This document shows positions 1 through 6,000 of a stretch of DNA of 9,312 bases, in pieces; positions within the stretch are counted from its first letter, which is position 1, and the number at the start of each line of letters is the position of its first letter. Position numbers and translations under genes: made by a program. Under the pieces are notes generated by a model. That model saw nothing but the letters and a program-made list of their open reading frames with translations, was not told the DNA's origin and made no database searches. This DNA is from Bacteroidales bacterium M6. Lineage in GTDB: Bacteria; Bacteroidota; Bacteroidia; Bacteroidales; Muribaculaceae. Location: NCBI GenBank assembly GCA_001689485.1, contig LUJQ01000033.1:1-9312 (forward strand), in the 5' to 3' direction.

Positions 1-2
1 GA

Positions 3-350
3 GGCGGACAGCAAGTCGGCAGCTTCTTCACCGAAGCGACCGACAACGAGAAGATAAAGGCTATTTACGGCAATTACGGCTTCTGGTCGTGGCTCCGCTA
101 TTGGTGGATTGACACTGAGAACTACACTTCCTTTATGCTTATGGATAAGGGTTTCTACGACTACGACTATTCAGAGCCGAAAGGCGGAGTTGCCAAAGGT
201 CGCAACATCACCAAAGCTACAGACCCTGAGAAGCTGAAAGCGAAACTGGCAAGGCTGGGTATAACGCAACAGCCAAGCGCTCCCCTCTCCCCCTCGGAGC
301 TTCAGGCGGAGGTTATGAGGGAGGAGGAAAAGAAACAACAGAAAAGATAA
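3..350 (+). CDS. C-terminal part of an unidentified protein upstream of the tail module (5' end outside window)
   Basis: An open frame enters from the left edge and ends at TAA 348-350, giving 115 residues of the C-terminus. The first visible residues are GGQQVGSFFTEATDNEK. An aromatic-rich stretch follows (FWSWLRYWWIDTENYTSF, then a GFYDYDY motif), and the protein ends in a highly charged tail (MREEEKKQQKR). The first internal ATG is at 135, but the frame is open and protein-like upstream of it, so the gene most likely starts outside the window. I do not recognise the family. It lies on the plus strand before the tape measure gene, separated from it only by a minus-strand island. In many tailed phages this slot holds tail-assembly chaperones or other tail proteins, so such a role is possible, but no sequence motif proves it. 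The gene ends directly at a strong hairpin (352-390). Confidence 0.7.
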   Translation, partial: GGQQVGSFFTEATDNEKIKAIYGNYGFWSWLRYWWIDTENYTSFMLMDKGFYDYDYSEPKGGVAKGRNITKATDPEKLKAKLARLGITQQPSAPLSPSELQAEVMREEEKKQQKR

Positions 351-351
351 C

Positions 352-390
352 AGAGCCGAGAGCCGATTGCCCGAAAGGGTGTCGGCTCTT
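352..390. terminator. Hairpin between convergent genes, probably a bidirectional terminator
   Basis: AGAGCCGA (359-366) pairs with TCGGCTCT (382-389). Inside that stem, CCC (370-372) pairs with GGG (377-379) across a GAAA tetraloop. A second AGAGCCGA copy (352-359) overlaps the first by one base. The hairpin lies between the stop of the plus-strand gene (350) and the stop of the minus-strand nuclease gene (419), where a shared terminator is expected. Neither side has a long T run: the plus strand continues TTGTG, and the minus strand continues GTTATCTTTTC. Strength is therefore uncertain. The same stem sequence recurs at 2681-2728. Confidence 0.6.
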
Positions 391-418
391 GTGCATTTGA
401 GAAATGAAGATGAAAGAT

Positions 419-2512
419 TTACTGTTTGTTTTTGCACTTTTTACAGCCCTTGCCTTTTATTAGGCTATTGCCCGTCGGCTTCCATATAAATCCGCACAAC
501 CCACACTGACAAGTCACATTATCAGACATCCTTGTGAATGGGGTTAATAACCTTATGTGAGGAAATTTTGCGTGCAATTCATCTTCAAAATCTTTGGGAT
601 GCTTCTTGCCATAGCGGTTGCAATATACGCACCCCGTTCCCCTTGTTCTTATTTCTACTTTACAGCGATATGGGGGATGATTGGGATTAGAGCATTTCCA
701 TAATGCTTCGTAGTCAGAACCGGGCGTAACCTCAAAAGGAGTTTTGTCGTTTTCCTCACACCACTCTTTAACCAACTCTGGGTATAAATGCCCCAAACTT
801 GTATCGGGAGAAACTTGTTTGCCGTGGCATACGGCGCACTTTAATCCATTAACCCGTTTCTGAATTGTGGCTAAGTAACTATGATTGCATCCGTTGTTAC
901 AATGCCAATAGAATTTCTTTCGGGTATCAATCCCAATATTTTGCGGAGTGTATCCCGTATCTTTATTCAACTCGTAATCCCATTCAGCGGCAATATCGGG
1001 TCGTAAGGCAGCAAGGCTTTCTAATGAATGAAACTTTTGATGAGCGCAGTAAGGGCAACCATTCCCTGCAAGATGTTCAGACGGATTTTGTTCAAATATG
1101 CCATGCTTGGGACAAATGATTTTGACCTTAATATGGCATTTTGAATATTCAACTAAACTATAATCGTATGTGTTGCCATGTACCTGTTTAGCCTTATCTA
1201 CCCATTCGGCTGTAGAATATTGATAGCGTTTGGCACAATGAGGACAGCCCCAACCATTCGATACAGAACTAATTACACTCCTCCATCTATGTTTGGAGTT
1301 GACTGGGCAAATCCAATGCGCTTTCTTTGAAGATTTAGCTGAAACCATTTCGGGCATCAACGGCGAGTTAGCCTCGTAATCCCAAAGGGCGACGGGCGCA
1401 ATCCCCTCGCTACGCTTCTTTTCTTCTGATGCGGCGAAACTCTTTTCATACGGCACGCAATCTAATGTCGCTCTTACCTCATTTATCTCTGAGCCAAAAT
1501 TCACCTTAGCATCTTTTGAGGATAGTTCAGTGAGCAAGACCTCTAATTTTGCTTCTAAATCCTCATATTCGGGGGTGTATTTTACTTTTATGACCGTACA
1601 ACCATGCACTTGAATATCGGGGCAATTATCCTCTCTAAAACGATATAAGATAATGCCTCTATTGATTAGGCGTTTTGTCTTAGCAATGTCTTTCGGTGAT
1701 TTTTCTTCATTGTGGAAACGCTGTCCGTCATACTCAAATCCAAGATTAAGTGATGGAATAAAAACATCCATTTCGTCATTGCCAATACGGTGACGGCTTA
1801 TTGCTTCGGGATAATACTTTTTGATTGCTCTGAACAACAACTGTTCGGGGACAGATGAACTTCTACAATTAGCACAGTGAGGACAGCCTCGTTTGTTGAT
1901 ATTCCGATTAGATACTTTTGCCTTCCATTCGTGACCGCAAACGGGACACAACCACCACGCATATTTATTACTGTTGGCAAACACATCAAACGGAGTAAGG
2001 TTGCCATTCTTAGTTGGATGCCACTCTTTAGCCAATTCGGGGTTTAGATAGCCAAGCGATGTTTCTCTACACAATTTTTGCGATGAACAATAAGGACAGT
2101 CGCCTCCCGTATGATAGACTTTGTTCCCCGGCAGTGTGTGATAGTTATGTCCGTTAGGGCAAATCCACCACATCTTCTTACGGTACGTTGGAGGTATGGT
2201 GTCGGGGTCAATGATGTTCTTTTCAAAATCCCACTCTTTTTCAATAATGTCGGGATATTTGGCTTTAAGGCTGTTGTAGCCGGGGATTATCACCCTGCCT
2301 AAACATATCGGGCATTTATCTGATTCGGCTTTGCGTTTCGCTGGAGCAGTCCTATTGGCAATCTTCTTTTGATACGAGTGTCTGCATATAGGACATTTCC
2401 ACCACACCTTTTTGTGTGAACCATAAGAAACATCGTCGGGAGTCAATCCCTCGTTTCGTTCATAGTCCCATTGCTTTGCTAAATCGGGAAATACCTCAGA
2501 TAATGAAGCCAT
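419..2512 (-). CDS. Multi-zinc-ribbon (DUF4379-like) protein with an embedded Vsr-like nuclease domain; candidate homing endonuclease
   Basis: This 697-residue protein starts at ATG 2512-2510 and ends with TAA at 421-419. Its N-terminus (MASLSEVFPDLAKQWDYERN) matches the usual beginning of a DUF4379 zinc-ribbon module. An in-frame ATG at 2548 would add 12 residues but does not extend the domain. Zinc-ribbon modules lie at about 1-72, 80-143, 151-214, 370-427, 497-563 and 571-632; most carry an 'LAKEWDYE' helix, a 'WWxCP' strand and a closing CPxC pair. Two modules are of other types: 433-490 (HGNTYDYS...IICPKHGIFEQ...CPYC) and 640-693 (TCQCGLCGFIWKPT...CKKC). Both types recall modules found in phage homing-type endonucleases. 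Between modules 3 and 4, residues 220-312 resemble the Vsr/DUF559 nuclease fold: MDVFIP (D249), FEYDGQRFH (E260, D262, H267), KDIAKTKRL, then GIILYRFRE. The acidic residues and the histidine fit a metal-dependent active site, so the core looks intact. DNA binding by the ribbons and cutting by the core are inferred. The gene is monocistronic, AT-richer than the 3' tail genes, and antisense to them. Anti-phage defence is an alternative role. Confidence 0.88.
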   Translation of the reverse strand: MASLSEVFPDLAKQWDYERNEGLTPDDVSYGSHKKVWWKCPICRHSYQKKIANRTAPAKRKAESDKCPICLGRVIIPGYNSLKAKYPDIIEKEWDFEKNIIDPDTIPPTYRKKMWWICPNGHNYHTLPGNKVYHTGGDCPYCSSQKLCRETSLGYLNPELAKEWHPTKNGNLTPFDVFANSNKYAWWLCPVCGHEWKAKVSNRNINKRGCPHCANCRSSSVPEQLLFRAIKKYYPEAISRHRIGNDEMDVFIPSLNLGFEYDGQRFHNEEKSPKDIAKTKRLINRGIILYRFREDNCPDIQVHGCTVIKVKYTPEYEDLEAKLEVLLTELSSKDAKVNFGSEINEVRATLDCVPYEKSFAASEEKKRSEGIAPVALWDYEANSPLMPEMVSAKSSKKAHWICPVNSKHRWRSVISSVSNGWGCPHCAKRYQYSTAEWVDKAKQVHGNTYDYSLVEYSKCHIKVKIICPKHGIFEQNPSEHLAGNGCPYCAHQKFHSLESLAALRPDIAAEWDYELNKDTGYTPQNIGIDTRKKFYWHCNNGCNHSYLATIQKRVNGLKCAVCHGKQVSPDTSLGHLYPELVKEWCEENDKTPFEVTPGSDYEALWKCSNPNHPPYRCKVEIRTRGTGCVYCNRYGKKHPKDFEDELHAKFPHIRLLTPFTRMSDNVTCQCGLCGFIWKPTGNSLIKGKGCKKCKNKQ

Positions 2513-2537
2513 CTTAAAAGTGCAACCCCAATGGAAG

Positions 2538-2590
2538 CCGTTACACATTCCAAAGGGGCTGGCAGAATAAGTTTATGTTTGTGGTAACGG
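2538..2590 (-). promoter_or_regulatory. Possible leader hairpin of the nuclease mRNA
   Basis: CCGTTAC (2538-2544) and GTAACGG (2584-2590) are a 7-base inverted repeat, extendable by two pairs (AC/GT) past one bulged base, around a 39-nt loop. It lies wholly in the predicted leader between the promoter (about +1 at 2592) and ATG 2512. The alternative in-frame ATG at 2548-2546 falls in the loop. It could affect start choice or translation, but the large loop and the single example keep confidence low. Confidence 0.3.
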
Positions 2591-2598
2591 TCACGGTG

Positions 2599-2629
2599 CA
2601 AAGTTAGGCATAAATTCCGAATTAGACAA
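2599..2629 (-). promoter_or_regulatory. Bacteroidota-type promoter for the nuclease gene
   Basis: Read on the minus strand, TTG (2629-2627) is followed after exactly 20 nt by TAACTTTG (2606-2599), a full match to the TAnnTTTG -7 box of the Bacteroidota primary sigma factor. The expected start near 2592 gives a leader of about 80 nt before ATG 2512. The spacer length is identical to the promoters at 3041-3071 and 8916-8946. The site faces away from the plus-strand -7 box at 2662-2669. Confidence 0.65.
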
Positions 2630-2661
2630 TATTTCTTAAAGTTATATTGTAGATTTTTTTG

Positions 2662-2669
2662 TATCTTTG
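2662..2669 (+). promoter_or_regulatory. Plus-strand -7 box TATCTTTG just upstream of a terminator hairpin
   Basis: TATCTTTG is a perfect TAnnTTTG match and one of the commonest forms of the Bacteroidota -7 box. No TTG lies 19-21 nt upstream (the bases there are AAAG), so the -33 element is weak. The predicted start near 2675 is only about 6 nt before the hairpin at 2681-2728. The site would therefore make either a very short terminated RNA or, with antitermination, a transcript towards the tape measure gene. Confidence 0.4.
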
Positions 2670-2680
2670 CTACTATAAAG

Positions 2681-2728
2681 AGAGCCGAAGAGCCGATGAA
2701 CGCAAAATTGCGATTCTCGGCTCTTTTT
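2681..2728 (+). terminator. Strong rho-independent terminator sharing its stem with the hairpin at 352-390
   Basis: AGAGCCGA (2689-2696) pairs with TCGGCTCT (2717-2724). The stem continues with GAA/TTC and CGCAA/TTGCG around an AA loop, with single-base bulges, giving about 16 pairs. A plus-strand T run follows (TTTTT at 2724-2728, then ATTTT). A second AGAGCCGA (2681-2688) lies directly upstream, as at 352-359. On the minus strand it lies 43 nt past the stop of the 83-residue membrane gene, where it could also terminate, although the T run on that side is poor (CTCTTTA). Confidence 0.75.
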
Positions 2729-2770
2729 ATTTTCGATAATAATGGAAAGGACAACCGCAAATCGACCCAA

Positions 2771-3022
2771 CTATTCGTCAAGGTACTTTAATGCTGCCTT
2801 GACGATAATAGAGAAGCCAAACAAAAAGAACGAGCCTGCAATCAACCCAATAGATTCAGCAAGCGAGAAAAACTTGGCGAAGATAGACAGTATGCCACTT
2901 AATAAGCATACCGCCCCCATTACGCTTATTGCTTTGGGTACGAGGCTTCTATCATCGTGTCTCCTATTCTTCTCTATCAATTCGTTATATCGGTCATATC
3001 CCGATTTAGGCTTTTCTTCCAT
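2771..3022 (-). CDS. Small two-span membrane protein (83 aa), function unknown
   Basis: The protein starts at ATG 3022-3020 and ends with TAG at 2773-2771. A TTG at 3031 would add three residues, but the ATG is preferred. The N-terminus is hydrophilic and charged (MEEKPKSGYDRYNELIEKNR). Two hydrophobic segments follow, at about residues 31-52 (AISVMGAVCLLSGILSIFAK) and 56-75 (IGLIAGSFFLFGFSII), with a short charged end (KYLDE). This predicts a helical hairpin in the inner membrane with both ends on the same side. A consensus promoter 19 nt upstream supports it being a real gene rather than a shadow of the plus-strand frame. It points the same way as the nuclease gene and is followed by a hairpin. 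I do not recognise the family. A superinfection-exclusion-type moron is plausible from size, topology and position. A holin is less likely given its separate promoter and antisense placement. Confidence 0.7.
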   Translation of the reverse strand: MEEKPKSGYDRYNELIEKNRRHDDRSLVPKAISVMGAVCLLSGILSIFAKFFSLAESIGLIAGSFFLFGFSIIVKAALKYLDE

Positions 3023-3040
3023 CGTAATCAATTTTTACCG

Positions 3041-3071
3041 CAAAATTACAGAATTTTTCGGTATGGCGCAA
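3041..3071 (-). promoter_or_regulatory. Bacteroidota-type promoter for the small membrane protein gene
   Basis: On the minus strand TTG (3071-3069) is followed after exactly 20 nt by TAATTTTG (3048-3041), a full -7 box match. The expected start near 3034 leaves a leader of about 12 nt before ATG 3022, which has no Shine-Dalgarno sequence, as is usual in this phylum. The element lies in the 75-nt gap between the divergent membrane protein and tape measure genes. Confidence 0.65.
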
Positions 3072-3097
3072 CCTATAAACTTGATAACCTTACGATA

Positions 3098-6000
3098 ATG
3101 GCAGAGAATTTACAGTTCCCGATTCTTTTTGACCTCGAAAAAGGCGTTGAAACCGCAATAAAAGATTGGGACAGCAAATATGCTGATAAGTTAGAGAAAG
3201 CTATTCAGAAAAGAGCATTGGGTGTCAAGTTGAAATTTGACACTAAGGCTTTTGACAATCTTGATGATGTGAAGCGAAGGCTTGCAGAGTTAAAGATAAC
3301 ACCTCTTACGCCCGAGAATAAACAAGCAATCCAAGAACTAACGAAAGAGTTAAAGGGTCTTGCAAAGCTCATGGAAAAAATCTCCAACTTCAAGGGGATT
3401 GAATTGCCGGAACTTCAAGCAGCCAAAGCAGCTAAATTACGCAAAGATGTAGCACAGGCGGACGAAAAACTGCGATTGAGCAAGGAGCGTATCCGACAAG
3501 CCGAGGAGCGACTTATTCTATCTCAACAGAGAGCGGCACGGCAAGCAAAAAACACAGGAAAAGCATTCGGAGAACAAGAAAGCTATCTGAGCAATCTAAT
3601 CAAAAAGATGGCTGTGTATGCGTCTTTCCGTCAAGTAGGCAACTTCCTTACAAGCGTCAGGGAGGTCACAGCGCAATTTGAATTACAGCGTGTGTCGTTG
3701 GGAGCGATATTGCAGGATGCGAATAAGGGAGAACAGATATTCTCGCAAATCAAGCAGTTTGCGTTAAACTCGCCTCTGTCTATTCTTGACATGACGAGAT
3801 ACACCAAGCAACTTGCCGCATACAAAATTGAGTATGATGAGTTGTTTGAAATGACTAAAAGATTTGCAGATATTTCTGTCGGCTTAGGTGTCGATTATCA
3901 ACGCATAGTCCTCGCCGCAGGCCAGACAAGAACAGCCACTTACCTGCGCGCAAGTGAATTAAAGCAATTTACGGAATTGGGAGTGCCATTATTGGAAGAA
4001 CTTTCCATCAAACTTTCCAAGATGAACGGAGAAATGGTATCTACGGCAGAAGTCATGGATATGATTTCCAAACGAGCCATATCTTGGGAATTAGTCAAGG
4101 AGGTTCTTTATGATATGACCGATGCTGGAGGTATGTTTTATAACATGCAAATACAGCAAGGTAATACACTGTATGGCTTATGGCAGAAACTGGGGGATGC
4201 AGCGTCTGTAATGTATGAACAGATTGGTAATACCGGATGGGTAAATTCGGGGATGAAAGAAGCTATACAGTTGCTAACTGAATTGATGCGCAATTGGAAA
4301 GCAGTCGGTCTGACGGCGGCGACTTCAATTCTACCTGCGGTTGCGGCTATGGCAGCTTGGAAGATGGCGACCAAAGCACTCGCCAAGAGTGTTGCAACGG
4401 CGACAAACGAGCGTATTGTGGCGGAGGCTAAGCTTGCGACCGCAATGAAAGGCTCGGATGTTGCGGCACAAAACGCCGCACGTTCAAGCCTCGCAAAAGC
4501 CAAAGCAGACGAAGCCGCCGCGATTGCTGCACAAAAGAACGCTACCGCGCAGAGCAGACTTAAAATGGGGTTTGTCTCGCTTGGCAAAACTATTGCTTCG
4601 GGACTTGGAATAGGCATTGCTGTAATGCTTGTAACCAACCTGATTTATAAGTTCTATGAAGCTCTGACAAATTTCCGCAAACTCAAAAGAGAGTTAGGGT
4701 CTATATATACCGAGACCGCCACGCTTCAAGACCAGAGTGTGCGCAATTTCGAGTCTCTTGCGGATAAAGCCGTACACGCCGCCGCTGGAAGCAAGGAACA
4801 GACAGACGCATTACAGGAACTGAATCGCACCTATCGGGACATATTGCCGCAGATGGCTCTTACAATCGAGAACCTTACAAAGATGAAAGGTAAATATGAT
4901 GCCCTTACTCAGTCAATAAGAGAATACGTTGCGGAACAGCAGAAACAGAAAGCCGAGAGTGCAATAATGGAATATTATGGCACAAAGATTAGAGATGCGC
5001 AAAATGACGTAAGGGAAAGACTTTACGACCAAGATTTATCAGCAACCGAGGTCGGACGATTCTTTGCCGAATTTGAAAAGGTCGCTCCGAAATATGGAGC
5101 GGACACTTGGGGCGCGTTTCGTGAAGCTATGCTGTCCGCTGGTGTCAAGGATAAAAAACTAATAGCCAAGATTTGGAAAAAAGAATTTGAGTTTACACAA
5201 AGGGATATTGTAAGCAGCGATACTGGCAATGCCAATATCCGTGCTTTATCTGATGCTTACGCAGACCAAGCGAATGAGCTAAAAGGCATGAATGAGCAAT
5301 ATCGTGAGGCAATCGGACAACTCGGCAAATTCTCCGATATGCAGAAGCGTGTGTCCGATACGGTAGCAAACGCGACTTACAAAGACACGAGTGACAAGCC
5401 AATAGATGCCGACAAGCAGGGCGATTTACTTAGTGCCATGAAATTCAATTTATGGGTCAAAAAGACTGCATCTGAAATTCAGAACAACGAGGATATTCAA
5501 AAGGCATTTGAGTATATGGGCGAGGGTATAAAGTCCGAATGGTTCAATATCATCAACGCCCTTGATGCCAACAATCTTGGCAATGTATCGCAGATAAATT
5601 TTGATGCTATTATTGCCTCGGTGGATAATATGATTGAGAAACTTGGTAACAAGAATCCCGAAATTCTTACCATCCTCAATACATTCAGAAACTACTTGGT
5701 GGCGCAGAAAAAAGAATATGAGAATATGGCACCAAGCGAAACAGTCATTGTCCGTTGGCGAAATAGATGGCGAGCGATTGTAAGCGAACTGAAAATATCG
5801 GGTCAGAATATGAACCGTTTCCTTATGCAGTCAAGCGAAGATTTTGAGGCATACCGAAAAAGAATCAAGGAGGAGGTTACAGCCGTTATCAATCAGATAA
5901 ATATTCTCAACGAGGCGATTAAAGCGAGAATCAGCGCAAGAGCAGCAGGAGATGATAACTACACAAAAGAGCAGGAAGCCGCAGATAAAAAGAAGTTGAA

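Noticed and set aside
2512..2548. Upstream ATG at 2548 as the nuclease start
   Set aside because: The extra 12 residues (MCNGFHWGCTFK) fit no part of the zinc-ribbon module, whose typical N-terminus begins at the 2512 ATG. It stays possible, since it lies in the predicted leader.
2957..3097. N-terminal extension of the tape measure frame by 47 codons
   Set aside because: These codons run antisense through the 5' end and promoter of the membrane protein gene, and the extension has no protein-like or family-typical start; ATG 3098 begins the recognisable protein.
2742..3098. Plus-strand 118-codon frame opposite the small membrane protein gene
   Set aside because: No recognisable domain and no promoter or ribosome site. 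The antisense frame has a clean two-span topology and a consensus promoter, so this is its shadow.
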